A stretch of DNA of 44,475 nucleotides. Source: Bacteroidota bacterium (GTDB lineage: Bacteria; Bacteroidota; Bacteroidia; B-17B0; Aurantibacillaceae). The translations under genes and the position numbers were made by a program. The DNA lies in contig JAJONO010000042.1 in NCBI GenBank assembly GCA_021323535.1, positions 1 to 44,475 on the forward strand, read 5' to 3'. The notes under the pieces are model-generated. The model was not told the origin of the DNA, searched no databases, and saw only the letters and a list, made by a program, of their open reading frames with translations. Position 1 is the first letter of the stretch, and each line of letters starts with the position of its first letter. This document shows, one piece after another, positions 14,933 to 24,656 of this stretch.

Positions 14933-17431
14933 TTACTCTACTATCATTTTCTTAACCACCTCATTTCCTTCAAACCTCAGCTTCATGAAATAAATTCCTG
15001 ACGCTTTTCCTCTGAGGTCGATTGACGAGTTAGTTCCGCCCGCTTTTGCTTCTTTATACACCACTTGTCCTAATGAATTAACAACTTCCACCGAAATTTC
15101 TTTCTGATCAGGATTTGTAAGATTAAACAATCCATTAGAAGGATTCGGACTCACAATAATATTTTCGTCAAACATGATGTTGCTCTTTACTCCTACAGGA
15201 ACGGAACTGATCTTTCTGATCCAGAGATCATCGAAATAAAATCCGTCTTTATTCTCGAACCCATCTGAAGTAAATGTAAATCGTACAAGGAAATTCTGCC
15301 CGATATAAGCGCTGATATCCACATCTTCTTTTACCCAACCATCCTGTAATCCATCATATTCAGGATTTGTATTTCCTGATGACGCCGGCGATGTTTGGTA
15401 TTTTGTACAAAGGGGGTTCCAGGTGGCTCCATTATTGATGCTATAAAACACTTTGGCGAAGTCGTAATTCTTTTCAGTCTCGAAGCGTGTGTAATATTGA
15501 AGACTTGCATAAAGCGCGCTATTGAGATTTGCCGCCGCGTTTAATGTAATGGACTTATTTGCGTTAGAACTGTAATTGCCAGCGGGACTTTCGGTAATAC
15601 TACTAGGCGGCGAAACAAATTTTGAAGTGCTCACTCCCCAGGTACCCGAAGTTGTAAAGTTTGTTGCTGTTGCATTCCCGTTATTATAAACAAGTGTGAT
15701 TGGGGTTCCGTAAATTTTCGAGATGGTGTCGTTCTTTACATACGTTCCATTATCTACACTAAGAATATATTTTACAACCTGTGCCGGAGATAATCCTGTA
15801 TTTAAAGTAAACGAAATAGAATCTTTTACTAATTGGTTTTGCGCGAGTGAATATGTTTTTGCAGGACCAACAGAAGAGATATCTCCTCCAACCGGAGTTA
15901 TGTTAACTGTGAAGGTTGCTCCTCCCAATCCCAAACGCTGAACAGAGTATTTAAGATAACCGCCCGCGGGAAGATACCTGTCGTGTTCATCTCTTGCTAT
16001 AGCATATTTGGCCGCAACTTTAGCGAGGTAATAATTCTGATTGAATGTTGTTTTACATATATCAATGATCCTTGATTGCGCTGGCCAGAATCCGTCACTT
16101 GCAGAACCTGCCTCTGGTGTCATGGATAAAATTTTTGGTTTTGTTCCCTGCTCACCATACATCCAGTCATCGCTATCTCCATTGGTAACATAAGCCACCG
16201 TTTGATCGCCTGTTCCATATAAGAAACGACTATCTTCAGTAAGATGAACGCCCCAGTTTACAAACGTAGCGCTGTCGGGAGTATAAAAACTCGGAAGATA
16301 TCCCCATGGATAAATTAGGAGATTGCTATAAGTGTGCGCATTTAACGCGGTGACAAAAGTTCTTGCATTACAAAAATTTCTCATCGCCTGCGTTTCCGGC
16401 TCACTGAAGCCTGCTGTTCCACGATAAGTATCGCTCGAGGGATTATTAGAAGAACCTACGTTATCGTATCCCCAGAAGTAACCGTAATTCCTGTTTAAGT
16501 CAACACCAAATGTACTTCCATTATTACGGCGGTTCTTTCTCCACATTCCTCCACCATTAGGATTCGTAGTCTGATTGTATACATAACCGTCAGGGTTTAC
16601 ACAAGGAACAAAATACATTTCGGTGCTGTTTACCGTTGCCTGGATATCGGGATTAGTTGCGTAGTTTTCGAGAATGTACCACATGTAGAAAATAAGTTGT
16701 GATAAACTGGCGGCTTCACGCGCATGGTGCAACGAGTTATAAAGCACTTCCGGCTCCGCTTCATCTACATTCGGATTATCGCTGATCTTAACCATCCATA
16801 ATTCACGGTTCTCGATACTAAGCGGACTCAAAGCTGTTTTCACGGTAATTAAATTCGGGTACAACAATGCCATACTGTCGAGGATCTGCTTCATTTCATT
16901 ATATGTGAAAAATCCACCCATGCTTCCTAAATGGAAATACGTTGGCTTTACAATCGTTGGAGCGTTACACACCGGTGGCATCATTGTTTTTCCGGCAATG
17001 TCGGCTTTGTTTCTTTTTTCGTAATAATCTGCGAGATCAGTAATAAGCACTTCGTGAGAAATATTATTCTGTTTTACGATGGCAAGTTCACTTTCGCTGA
17101 TCTCCGCAATAATTGTACCTTCGTGAGCGTCGGAGTGATCAATGGTGATTCCCAACTGCAATAGTTTTATCGCGAGATCATTTCCACCCATCATTTTTAC
17201 TTTGTAATATTTTGGTGGATTGACCGGGGTATTTCCAATCTGTTTTACAGAAGCAAACGGCTGACGAAAATCTTTAAAGTCTGCTTTATCAACCTCGATA
17301 AAATTTGAGTAACTCGTCGAGTTTGCATGAATAACTTTTATGTTATCATCTTCGATTGTTTTCTTTTTAGATGTCTGAGCATTTACAACCAAAGTTGCAA
17401 GAGACAGAACTGCTATAATTGTTTTTTTCAT
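14933..17431 (-). CDS. Secreted zinc carboxypeptidase (M14) with T9SS type A sorting domain
   Basis: This 832-residue protein has a signal peptide (residues 1-18) and an M14 carboxypeptidase domain (about 165-475). The zinc ligands are His236 and Glu239 (HARE) and His366 (NAHTYS), and the catalytic Glu440 lies in SMTPEAG. NPDGY and DLNRNYGYFWG, both typical of the family, are present. After a beta-sandwich region, a C-terminal sorting domain of about 75 residues begins at VSPNPSNGLFNL and ends in VVKKMIVE, which directs export by T9SS. It follows the prolyl oligopeptidase gene by 10 bp on the same strand. Together they suggest extracellular plus periplasmic peptide degradation. Confidence 0.95.
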   Translation of the reverse strand: MKKTIIAVLSLATLVVNAQTSKKKTIEDDNIKVIHANSTSYSNFIEVDKADFKDFRQPFASVKQIGNTPVNPPKYYKVKMMGGNDLAIKLLQLGITIDHSDAHEGTIIAEISESELAIVKQNNISHEVLITDLADYYEKRNKADIAGKTMMPPVCNAPTIVKPTYFHLGSMGGFFTYNEMKQILDSMALLYPNLITVKTALSPLSIENRELWMVKISDNPNVDEAEPEVLYNSLHHAREAASLSQLIFYMWYILENYATNPDIQATVNSTEMYFVPCVNPDGYVYNQTTNPNGGGMWRKNRRNNGSTFGVDLNRNYGYFWGYDNVGSSNNPSSDTYRGTAGFSEPETQAMRNFCNARTFVTALNAHTYSNLLIYPWGYLPSFYTPDSATFVNWGVHLTEDSRFLYGTGDQTVAYVTNGDSDDWMYGEQGTKPKILSMTPEAGSASDGFWPAQSRIIDICKTTFNQNYYLAKVAAKYAIARDEHDRYLPAGGYLKYSVQRLGLGGATFTVNITPVGGDISSVGPAKTYSLAQNQLVKDSISFTLNTGLSPAQVVKYILSVDNGTYVKNDTISKIYGTPITLVYNNGNATATNFTTSGTWGVSTSKFVSPPSSITESPAGNYSSNANKSITLNAAANLNSALYASLQYYTRFETEKNYDFAKVFYSINNGATWNPLCTKYQTSPASSGNTNPEYDGLQDGWVKEDVDISAYIGQNFLVRFTFTSDGFENKDGFYFDDLWIRKISSVPVGVKSNIMFDENIIVSPNPSNGLFNLTNPDQKEISVEVVNSLGQVVYKEAKAGGTNSSIDLRGKASGIYFMKLRFEGNEVVKKMIVE

Positions 17432-17441
17432 TTGTCAATTT

Positions 17442-19550
17442 TTAAGGATTCATTCCCAAATGATGGAACGTAAAGCTCCACATGTCCGCGAATTCATCAA
17501 TTTGTTTTGATGTGGGTTTTCCAGCGCCATGTCCTGCATTTACATCAATACGAATGAGCATAGGATCACCACTTTTATTTTTTTCCTGTAGGGCCGCTGC
17601 AAATTTGAACGAGTGCGCAGGCACAACTCTATCATCGTGATCTCCGGTTAATACCATTGTTGCCGGATAACGGTTCACCGCTACATTATGATACGGCGAA
17701 TATTTCATGAGGCAATCAAATTCGTCCTGATTCTCACTGGATCCATAATCAACTGTCCACGCTCTGCCTATAGTAAATAAATGAAAACGCAGCATATCCA
17801 ATACACCAACAGTTGGTAAAGCTACTTTGCAAATGTCGGGACGCTGTGTCATAACTGCTCCGATCAATAAACCTCCGTTGCTTCTTCCGTGAATGGCAAT
17901 TTTTTTATACGATGTGTATTTGTTTTTTACCAGGTAATCACAGGCTGATATAAAGTCATCGAACACATTTTGTTTTTTGCATTTAGTTCCTGCTTTGTGC
18001 CATTCTTCGCCGTATTCTCCGCCACCGCGTAAATTAGGAACACAATAAACTCCCCCCGCTTCAAGAAATACGGTACGGTCGATTCTGAATTCGGGAGCCA
18101 GTGAAATATTAAACCCTCCGTAACCAAATACGAAGCAAGGTGTTTCGGGAGAGATCTGTAATGTTTTTTTGTGAGTGATAAACATCGGGATCTTTGTACC
18201 ATCTTTACTTGGAAAGAAGACCTGTTTGGTAATATAATCATCCGAATTAAATTTCATATCCGATTTAAAAATGAGTTTACTTTCCCAGGTCTTAGCATCG
18301 AGATAATAACTTTGCTCAGGCGCTACAAAAGAAACCGTGCTGTATGTTGCAAAATCAAACGTTTTTTCAGTATTGAAAGAACCTAACTTGCATAATCCTG
18401 GTAATTTGATTTCTTTTTCCAGTTGCCCTTCCATGTTGTAACAATACAACTTAGAAGTTACATTCTCGAGGTAATTCGCAACGATCTTATTATTACAAAA
18501 TCTGACGCCTTCGAGTAGATTATTATTTTCAGGCAGGATCATTTTCCAACCACCCTGTTCCGCGGCATCAATCGAAAAAGAAACCAATTTGTATTTTGAC
18601 GCGTTGTTGTTCGTACGCATGTAAAATGTTCCATCAATATTATCTACAATGCTGTTCGAGAAATCAAAATTATCGGCAATGGTTACAAATTGCGCTTTTG
18701 GATCGGTAAGGCTCTTAATCATGAGTTTGTTTCCGCTCGTACTCTGGCTGGTATAAAGACATAAATAATTTTCGTCTTCAGTTACATCTGCTGAAAAATT
18801 ATAATTGCCGTGTTCTTTGTCCTCGTAAATGAGAATATCTTTTTCCTGTTTTGTTCCCAGCTTATGAAAGTACACTTTGTGAAACTGGTTCTTTTGCGAT
18901 AAAGCGCTTCCGGTTGGCTCATCGTAACGGCTGTAATAAATACCATCCCCCTTCCAGCTCATACCACTAAACTTTACCCATTTCAAAACATCCGGCAGAT
19001 CTTTTTTAGTAGCAATGTCGCGAAAATGTATTTCCACCCAATCGCTTCCCGCTTTTGAAATTCCATAAGCCAGGGTTTTTCCGTTTTTAGAAATAGATGT
19101 TTCACTCAGGGAAACCGTTCCATCTTTTGATAGGGTATTCGGGTCGAGGAGAATTTGTCCGGCATCTTCCACATTTTTTTTAATATAAAGAACGCTCTGA
19201 TTCTGGAGTCCGTTATTCTTATAGCAGAACCATGAATTTCCTTTTTTATATGGAGCCGATTGTTTGTTAAAGTTCCAAAGCTCGGTGAGTCGCGATTTTA
19301 CTTTATTACGAACCTCCACCTGCATCATGTATTTTTCGGTAATGTAATTCTGTTGTTTTACCCATTCACCGGTACGATCACTGCGATCATCTTCCAGCCA
19401 CCGGTATGGATCCTCGATCTTACGGCCAAAGTATTCATCCTTTACAGGATCCTTTTCGGTTTTGGGATAATTATACGCGTTCTGAGAATTAGAGGAAAGA
19501 GAAACAGTGAGCAGGGCAGATATAAACAATATGTTCTTATACATTTTCAA
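17442..19550 (-). CDS. Prolyl oligopeptidase family serine peptidase (S9A)
   Basis: This 702-residue peptidase cleaves short peptides after proline. It has an N-terminal signal peptide (MKMYKNILFISALLTVSLSS), a beta-propeller region (about 75-420) and a C-terminal alpha/beta-hydrolase domain. The catalytic triad is visible: Ser557 in HGRSNGG, Asp in GDHDDRV (about 638) and His674 in NAGHGAG. Length matches S9A enzymes. The signal peptide places it in the periplasm or outside. It is the first gene of a two-gene unit with the M14 carboxypeptidase. A second ATG two codons in (19544) is equally possible. Confidence 0.95.
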   Translation of the reverse strand: MKMYKNILFISALLTVSLSSNSQNAYNYPKTEKDPVKDEYFGRKIEDPYRWLEDDRSDRTGEWVKQQNYITEKYMMQVEVRNKVKSRLTELWNFNKQSAPYKKGNSWFCYKNNGLQNQSVLYIKKNVEDAGQILLDPNTLSKDGTVSLSETSISKNGKTLAYGISKAGSDWVEIHFRDIATKKDLPDVLKWVKFSGMSWKGDGIYYSRYDEPTGSALSQKNQFHKVYFHKLGTKQEKDILIYEDKEHGNYNFSADVTEDENYLCLYTSQSTSGNKLMIKSLTDPKAQFVTIADNFDFSNSIVDNIDGTFYMRTNNNASKYKLVSFSIDAAEQGGWKMILPENNNLLEGVRFCNNKIVANYLENVTSKLYCYNMEGQLEKEIKLPGLCKLGSFNTEKTFDFATYSTVSFVAPEQSYYLDAKTWESKLIFKSDMKFNSDDYITKQVFFPSKDGTKIPMFITHKKTLQISPETPCFVFGYGGFNISLAPEFRIDRTVFLEAGGVYCVPNLRGGGEYGEEWHKAGTKCKKQNVFDDFISACDYLVKNKYTSYKKIAIHGRSNGGLLIGAVMTQRPDICKVALPTVGVLDMLRFHLFTIGRAWTVDYGSSENQDEFDCLMKYSPYHNVAVNRYPATMVLTGDHDDRVVPAHSFKFAAALQEKNKSGDPMLIRIDVNAGHGAGKPTSKQIDEFADMWSFTFHHLGMNP

Positions 19551-19605
19551 AAGCGGGATGTTAATAGATTCATTAAATGCTCGAAAAATAGCTCCAAAGG
19601 GCCTA

Positions 19606-19613
19606 TATTTTTG
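19606..19613 (+). promoter_or_regulatory. -7-like element of the glucosaminidase gene
   Basis: TATTTTTG matches TAnnTTTG and ends 9 nt before the ATG at 19623. No convincing -33 TTTG is seen. Confidence 0.35.
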
Positions 19614-19622
19614 TAAATGTAA

Positions 19623-20366
19623 ATGATAAAAGTCAGAATCTCAACACCATCCCTAACAAAAAAAGCTAAGATCCTTAGCCTGGTTTTTCTGGCACTTTGC
19701 ACGTTCCGCGGCGCTTCCACCAACGATCCCATACTTTTAACAAAATCCTATATCAGTTGGTATTCCGATGAAGCCGTTAACCAAATGATAGAACATCACA
19801 TTCCTGCGTCTGTTATCCTGGCCCAGGGCATTTTTGAGAGCCGTTGCGGAAGTAGCGAGCTTGCAAAAAAATCGAACAATCATTTCGGGATCAAGTGCCA
19901 CTCTGAATGGGGCGGCGATACAGTCACTAAAACCGATGACACGCTTAATGAGTGTTTCAGAAAGTACAAAAGCGTAGAAGAATCTTACACCGACCACAGC
20001 CTGTTTTTAAAATCGCGCAGCAGATACTCTCATTTATTCAAACTCAGTATAACAGATTATAAAGGCTGGTGCCGTGGTTTAAAAGCCGCCGGATATGCCA
20101 CTTTTCCTGCCTACGCTGAAGAACTCATCCGGATCATTGAAGAAAATAAATTGTATCTTTTTGATGCTCCTGAAGCTATGGAGCCTGCCATTGTGTTGGA
20201 GAATAAACAACTTGTGAAAAGTAAATTATTATCAGGATATTTTACAATGAAAGATTTCGCAAAAGCAGGCGCTCTTTTTGTTGACGAACACAATTCGCTC
20301 ATGCGAAGCCTTGATCTTATCACTGAACCGCAGGACGACGCGACGGAGATTATTGCGGATAAATAA
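19623..20366 (+). CDS. Glucosaminidase domain protein (GH73-like peptidoglycan hydrolase)
   Basis: This 247-residue protein has a hydrophobic N-terminal signal or anchor (about 15-31). A mannosyl-glycoprotein endo-beta-N-acetylglucosaminidase domain follows (about 38-180). The catalytic Glu72 sits in LAQGIFESRCGSSELA, followed by the family hallmark NNHFGIKC and the later KGWCRGLKAAGYAT. It hydrolyses peptidoglycan glycan strands during growth or division. The usual C-terminal LysM repeats are not evident; residues 185-247 are an unassigned tail. It diverges from the prolyl oligopeptidase gene across 72 bp. Confidence 0.92.
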   Translation: MIKVRISTPSLTKKAKILSLVFLALCTFRGASTNDPILLTKSYISWYSDEAVNQMIEHHIPASVILAQGIFESRCGSSELAKKSNNHFGIKCHSEWGGDTVTKTDDTLNECFRKYKSVEESYTDHSLFLKSRSRYSHLFKLSITDYKGWCRGLKAAGYATFPAYAEELIRIIEENKLYLFDAPEAMEPAIVLENKQLVKSKLLSGYFTMKDFAKAGALFVDEHNSLMRSLDLITEPQDDATEIIADK

Positions 20367-20382
20367 TTCTATATGCTTCCTG

Positions 20383-20481
20383 TTTTTTAGCCACAGATTT
20401 CGCGGATTTTCGCGGATTTAATTTTCATTAATTTAGTTTCAAAAATCTGCGTCATCTGCGTGAATCTGCGGCTCCAAAAAA
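20383..20481. repeat. Dispersed inverted repeat, CACAGATT dialect
   Basis: TTTTTTAGCCACAGATTTCG (from 20383) faces AATCTGCGTGAATCTGCGGCT-type sequence ending at 20481, an imperfect inverted repeat of about 37 bp per arm. It lies just upstream of the fumC promoter and downstream of the glucosaminidase gene. Confidence 0.65.
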
Positions 20482-20505
20482 CGTAGAAACTGTTCATTTC
20501 TAAAA

Positions 20506-20536
20506 TTTGCTCCCGCCGTTAAAAATGTTAATTTTA
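20506..20536 (+). promoter_or_regulatory. fumC promoter (Bacteroidota type)
   Basis: TTTG (20506-20509), 19 nt, then TAATTTTA (20529-20536) fits the Bacteroidota consensus TTTG-N(17-23)-TAnnTTTG with one change. The start site should fall near 20543, so the leader is very short. Confidence 0.65.
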
Positions 20537-20550
20537 GCCATTCAATTTTT

Positions 20551-21969
20551 ATGACAATGGAAGTAAAGACTATGGATTTCAGAATAGAAAAAGACACAAT
20601 GGGCGAAGTAAAAGTTCCTGCTCATGTATATTGGGGTGCGCAAACAGAACGCAGCCGTAACAATTTTAAGATCGGTCCTGAGGCCAGCATGCCAAAGGAA
20701 ATTATTTATGCTTTTGGTTATTTGAAGAAGGCCGCTGCTCTTGCAAATGCTGAATTAGGAGTTCTTTCAAAAGAAAAATGCGAACTCATCTGCAAAGCCT
20801 GCGATGAAATTCTCGCCCATAAACTTGATGATCAGTTCCCGCTCGTTATCTGGCAAACCGGATCGGGTACACAAAGTAACATGAACGCTAATGAAGTGAT
20901 TGCTTACAGGGCCCATGTGATCAGCGGAGGGAAATTAAGCGATGAACCCAAAGTTCTTCACCCGAACGATGATGTAAACAAATCTCAAAGCAGTAACGAT
21001 ACTTATCCTACCGCTATGCATATTGCGGCTTATAAACAGGTAGTAGAAATTACAATTCCGGGAATGGAAAGACTTCGCGACAGTCTCCAGAAAAAAGCCG
21101 AATCATTTAAGAGCATTATTAAAACCGGACGTACGCACTTTATGGATGCAACACCATTATCGCTCGGACAAGAGTTCAGCGGATATGTTCAGCAGATAAA
21201 CATGAGCATTCGTGCTTTAAAAAATGCGCTCGAAGCGGTGAAAGAACTCGCCCTTGGCGGAACTGCTGTTGGTACAGGATTAAACACACCTAAAGGATAC
21301 GATGTTTTAGTTGCGAAAAAAATCGCAGAACTTACAAAACTACCTTTCGTAACTGCCCCTAATAAATTTGAAGCGCTTGCAGCACACGATGCCATGGTTG
21401 AGTTAAGCGGCGCCTTAAAACGCAGTGCAGTAGCGTTAATGAAAGTAGCAAATGACATTCGCATGTTGTCATCCGGACCACGTTGCGGAATTGGTGAGAT
21501 CGTTATTCCTGATAACGAGCCCGGAAGTTCAATTATGCCTGGAAAAGTTAACCCTACGCAGCCTGAAGCTTTAACTATGGTTTGCGCACAGGTAATTGGT
21601 AACGATGTTGCAGTGAGCATTGGCGGATCTATGGGACATTTTGAACTTAACGTATTCAAACCGCTTATTGCTTCTAACGTACTTCAATCTGCCAGATTAA
21701 TAGGCGATGCCTGTGTTTCATTCACAGAAAAATGTTCAGATGGTATCGAAGCTAATCTTCCTGAAATTAAAAAACATCTCGAAAACTCTTTAATGCTGGT
21801 AACAGCTCTAAATACTCACATTGGCTACGAAAAAGCGGCAAAAATTGCCAAAACCGCTCATAAAGGAAACAAAACTTTACGCGAAGCGGCCATCGAACTT
21901 GGTTATGTTACTAACGAACAATTTGATCTGTGGGTGAAGCCAGAGGATATGATAGGCAGTTTAAAATAA
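20551..21969 (+). CDS. fumC: Class II fumarate hydratase
   Basis: This 472-residue enzyme interconverts fumarate and malate in the TCA cycle; class II enzymes are iron-independent homotetramers. The superfamily signature [15 protein letters not shown] is exact. The substrate loop [13 protein letters not shown] and the catalytic-His region [17 protein letters not shown] are present. The first conserved residues start at about residue 10 ([20 protein letters not shown]), so ATG codons at 20557 or 20572 are also plausible; 20551 is kept as the longest frame within the promoter limits. It is monocistronic, with its own promoter and a strong terminator at 21983. Confidence 0.97.
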   Translation: MTMEVKTMDFRIEKDTMGEVKVPAHVYWGAQTERSRNNFKIGPEASMPKEIIYAFGYLKKAAALANAELGVLSKEKCELICKACDEILAHKLDDQFPLVIWQTGSGTQSNMNANEVIAYRAHVISGGKLSDEPKVLHPNDDVNKSQSSNDTYPTAMHIAAYKQVVEITIPGMERLRDSLQKKAESFKSIIKTGRTHFMDATPLSLGQEFSGYVQQINMSIRALKNALEAVKELALGGTAVGTGLNTPKGYDVLVAKKIAELTKLPFVTAPNKFEALAAHDAMVELSGALKRSAVALMKVANDIRMLSSGPRCGIGEIVIPDNEPGSSIMPGKVNPTQPEALTMVCAQVIGNDVAVSIGGSMGHFELNVFKPLIASNVLQSARLIGDACVSFTEKCSDGIEANLPEIKKHLENSLMLVTALNTHIGYEKAAKIAKTAHKGNKTLREAAIELGYVTNEQFDLWVKPEDMIGSLK

Positions 21970-21982
21970 GCTAATTATTGAA

Positions 21983-22009
21983 AACCCACCCCATTAAGGT
22001 GGGTTTTTT
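21983..22009 (+). terminator. fumC terminator
   Basis: The perfect 8-bp stem AACCCACC/GGTGGGTT (21983-21990/21998-22005) with loop CCATTAA is followed by a T-run. It begins 13 nt after the fumC stop. Confidence 0.9.
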
Positions 22010-22121
22010 ATCGACCAAAAGGTATTTATAGGTTATAAACAGAATCGTCTTAACAAGTTTTAATGGGGTCTCCAACCTTTTTGCAGGAAAAAATGTTAAC
22101 TTAGTTGGAAATTAAATTACC

Positions 22122-22943
22122 ATGCTGATTAAAGAAAATGGTTCTATTTTAATTCCAATAGACTACTCCAAGCAGTCGCTTAGCGCGATTAAGCACTCAT
22201 ACTCGTTAGCTAAGCAGACCAAATCCAAGTTGATACTGATGCACGTTTTTGCAAATGCTGCAGACGAAAATAAAGCCAATCTTGAAAAACTCGCGCAGGA
22301 AACTGCTGCCGAAAGCGGACTAACGGTTGAGACATTATCTCTGAAAGGCGATATTTTTGACCAGACAGATAAAATGGCTGAAAAATTAAAAGCCACTTTA
22401 ATTGTTGCAGGTCTTGATACGCATGTGCGGTTCAGAAGTTTTATGGGTAGAAGTTCTGCTTCTAAATTTATCAAGAATGCGCCATGCCCTGTTCTTACCG
22501 TGAGGACGCTTGATCATAAAGAGACTTTCAAAAACATTGTTCTTCCTTTTGATCTTACACCTCAGTCGCGCGAAAAAGTTCCTATCGTTATCCAGGTTGC
22601 ACAGTATTACAAGGCCGATATTCGTATTGTTTCTGTATTTGATCCAAGTGATTCTAAGTACGAGAACAAACTTTTACCTTATCTGCAACAGGTTAAAAAA
22701 TACATTAAAGAAAAGAACGTGAATGCTACCAACAAATCTATCCCTGCTAAAAACGTAGCGGAAGCCATTGTTGATTATGCTAATAAAAATGAATGCGACC
22801 TGATTGTTCAGATGAATAAAACAGACACCAGCTTTGGTGAAATGTTCAGCGGAACAGCCAGCCAGGAAATGGTTGATATCAGTAACATTCCGGTATTAAC
22901 GATTAATCCTATGAAGCGTGCCGATATGCCGCTTTCGTATTAA
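22122..22943 (+). CDS. Universal stress protein with two UspA domains
   Basis: This 273-residue cytoplasmic protein is a tandem of two UspA domains (about 1-130 and 138-273). The first starts SILIPIDYSKQSLSAIKHS, the second NIVLPFDLTPQSREKVP. The ATP-binding glycine motif is recognisable at the end of domain 1 (VAGLD, later MGRSSASKFIKNAPCPVLTV) and partly in domain 2 (MFSGTASQEMVDISNIPVLTI). Such proteins modulate survival under starvation or stress. It is a single gene, ending 1 nt before a convergent gene, with no terminator visible. Confidence 0.93.
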   Translation: MLIKENGSILIPIDYSKQSLSAIKHSYSLAKQTKSKLILMHVFANAADENKANLEKLAQETAAESGLTVETLSLKGDIFDQTDKMAEKLKATLIVAGLDTHVRFRSFMGRSSASKFIKNAPCPVLTVRTLDHKETFKNIVLPFDLTPQSREKVPIVIQVAQYYKADIRIVSVFDPSDSKYENKLLPYLQQVKKYIKEKNVNATNKSIPAKNVAEAIVDYANKNECDLIVQMNKTDTSFGEMFSGTASQEMVDISNIPVLTINPMKRADMPLSY

Positions 22944-22944
22944 T

Positions 22945-23730
22945 CTATCTTATTTCTTCCCCTAGTTTTTTGAGATAAGCGGGCAGGTGTAATAACCTGC
23001 TGCCATACCAGCTGAACATCTCACCATCTACGATGATTACTTTTGTTTCAGGAAGAAATTCCTGCAATTCTTTTGCATGCTTTTCTTTAAAAGGAAAAGG
23101 TTCGCTTGATAAAAAACAATACTCAGGTTTTATTTTTTTCAGTTGCTCGATTGTAATTTCGGGGTAACGCGAAAGTCCGGATGCCGCATTGCTTAAACCA
23201 ATGTGATTGAGAACAGCATCAATATAAGTATCAGACGCCGCTAACATGTAAGGATCCTTCCAGATAAAATACGCTGTTTTCTTATTGGGAAAAATAACTT
23301 TAATGGATGGTAGAAAGCGATTTATTTCCTCTGTTATTTTTTCTGCTTCGCTTTGTTTTCCTGTGAGATCCCCAATACATTTCATCATTTCCAGAGCGTC
23401 TTCAAAATTAAAAATATCACTCATCCACACTTGGAATTCTTTTCTCAGCAATTCAATCTGTTCACGTTCGTTCTCTTCCTTATTCCCAATGATAAGATCG
23501 GGTTTTAATTCGCGGATCTTTTCAATGTCAAGTTTTTTTGTCCCTCCCACTCTTTCCACTTTTCTGAACATTTCATTTGGATGAATACAGAATTTTGTGA
23601 TGCCAATCAATTCTTCGCGCAAACCAAGATCCCACAATAACTCCGATTGCGAAGGAACTATTGAAATAATTCTCTTAGGAATTTTTTCAAGGCTAATTGT
23701 GTGTTTTGTTTGATCTGTAAAAGTTAGCAT
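22945..23730 (-). CDS. Cobalamin/heme-type substrate-binding protein (BtuF-like) lacking a signal peptide
   Basis: This 261-residue protein matches the helical-backbone metal receptor fold of BtuF/FepB-type binding proteins: RIISIVPSQSELLWDLG, then VGGTKKLDIEKIRELKPDLI, and YPEITIEQLKKIKPEYCFLS in the second lobe. No signal peptide or lipobox is visible from the ATG at 23730. The frame is open upstream to 23775, but those 15 residues are not a signal either and would overlap the divergent gene. The start at 23730 is supported by a full promoter 7 nt upstream. Family members normally act in the periplasm; a cytoplasmic binding role is inferred. No BtuCD-type transporter is adjacent. Confidence 0.85.
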   Translation of the reverse strand: MLTFTDQTKHTISLEKIPKRIISIVPSQSELLWDLGLREELIGITKFCIHPNEMFRKVERVGGTKKLDIEKIRELKPDLIIGNKEENEREQIELLRKEFQVWMSDIFNFEDALEMMKCIGDLTGKQSEAEKITEEINRFLPSIKVIFPNKKTAYFIWKDPYMLAASDTYIDAVLNHIGLSNAASGLSRYPEITIEQLKKIKPEYCFLSSEPFPFKEKHAKELQEFLPETKVIIVDGEMFSWYGSRLLHLPAYLKKLGEEIR

Positions 23731-23737
23731 ACCGCAA

Positions 23738-23770
23738 CAAAAATAAGCATATTTGTACTGTTGTGACAAA
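23738..23770 (-). promoter_or_regulatory. Promoter of the BtuF-like gene
   Basis: On the minus strand, TTTG (23770-23767), 21 nt, then TATTTTTG (23745-23738) match both Bacteroidota elements exactly. The -7 element ends 7 nt before the ATG at 23730, so the mRNA should be leaderless or nearly so. The -33 element lies inside the divergent exporter gene. Confidence 0.65.
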
Positions 23771-24656
23771 CGCACTCAAAGGACATATTGCCCTGTTCGT
23801 GGCCCAGATCATTTACGCATTGAATTATTCTATAGCAAAAGATCTCATGCCAAAGTTTATTGGTCCGCTTGCTCTTGTATTTTTACGCGTATTAGGCGCT
23901 GGACTTCTTTTCTGGTTAGTTTCCCTCTTTGTAAAAACGCAGAAAGTCGAAAAAAAGGATATGGTGAAAATGCTGTGGCTCGCCGTTTTTGGAGTGGTGA
24001 TCAACCAGGTGTTTTTTATTTACGGATTAAGCCTTACGACACCAATTAACTCCAGTATTATCATGATATCAAATCCTATCATGGTTTTTATTTTCACGCT
24101 CATCGTCCTCAAAGAAAAAATTACCGGTTTTAAAATTTCAGGACTATTGCTCGCTATTACCGGAGCATATCTTATTCTGAGATACCGTGGAAATTTTGAA
24201 GTTGGCAGTGAAACTATCGTAGGAGATTTAATGACGCTGATCAATTCAACTTCCTGGGCCATTTTTGTAGTCATGGCCAAACCAATCATGCTGAAATATA
24301 ATACCGTGACAGCAATGAAATGGATGTTTTTATTCGGAAGTATTTATATGCTTCCGATTGGTTTGAATGATACTATTCATACTGACTGGGGCGCTTTTAC
24401 GAAAGATGCCGTTTATGCTACCTGTTTTGTAGTGATAGCGACCACGTTCTTTGCATATCTTTTGAATATTTATGGGCTCCAGGAATTGAGTCCTTCTACC
24501 GTAAGTATGTATATTTACCTTCAACCGTTTCTGGCAACATTATTTGCCGTGCGATTTGGTAAAGATAGCCTTACACCAACAAAAGTGTTTGCAGGAATTT
24601 TAATCATTTGCGGATTATACCTGGTGAACATGAAACCTAAAAAGAGAGAAATATGA
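23763..24656 (+). CDS. EamA/DMT-superfamily inner-membrane transporter
   Basis: This 297-residue protein consists of about ten hydrophobic helices in two EamA repeats (about 5-140 and 150-290). It is typical of drug/metabolite exporters that move amino acids or other small metabolites. The start is GTG (23763-23765); CATATTTG, a near match to the -7 element, ends 7 nt upstream. Motifs AQIIYALNYSIAKDLMP and SPSTVSMYIYLQPFLATLFA are characteristic. It overlaps the next gene by 4 bp (ATGA), so the two are co-transcribed. The substrate cannot be read. Confidence 0.92.
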   Translation: MTNALKGHIALFVAQIIYALNYSIAKDLMPKFIGPLALVFLRVLGAGLLFWLVSLFVKTQKVEKKDMVKMLWLAVFGVVINQVFFIYGLSLTTPINSSIIMISNPIMVFIFTLIVLKEKITGFKISGLLLAITGAYLILRYRGNFEVGSETIVGDLMTLINSTSWAIFVVMAKPIMLKYNTVTAMKWMFLFGSIYMLPIGLNDTIHTDWGAFTKDAVYATCFVVIATTFFAYLLNIYGLQELSPSTVSMYIYLQPFLATLFAVRFGKDSLTPTKVFAGILIICGLYLVNMKPKKREI

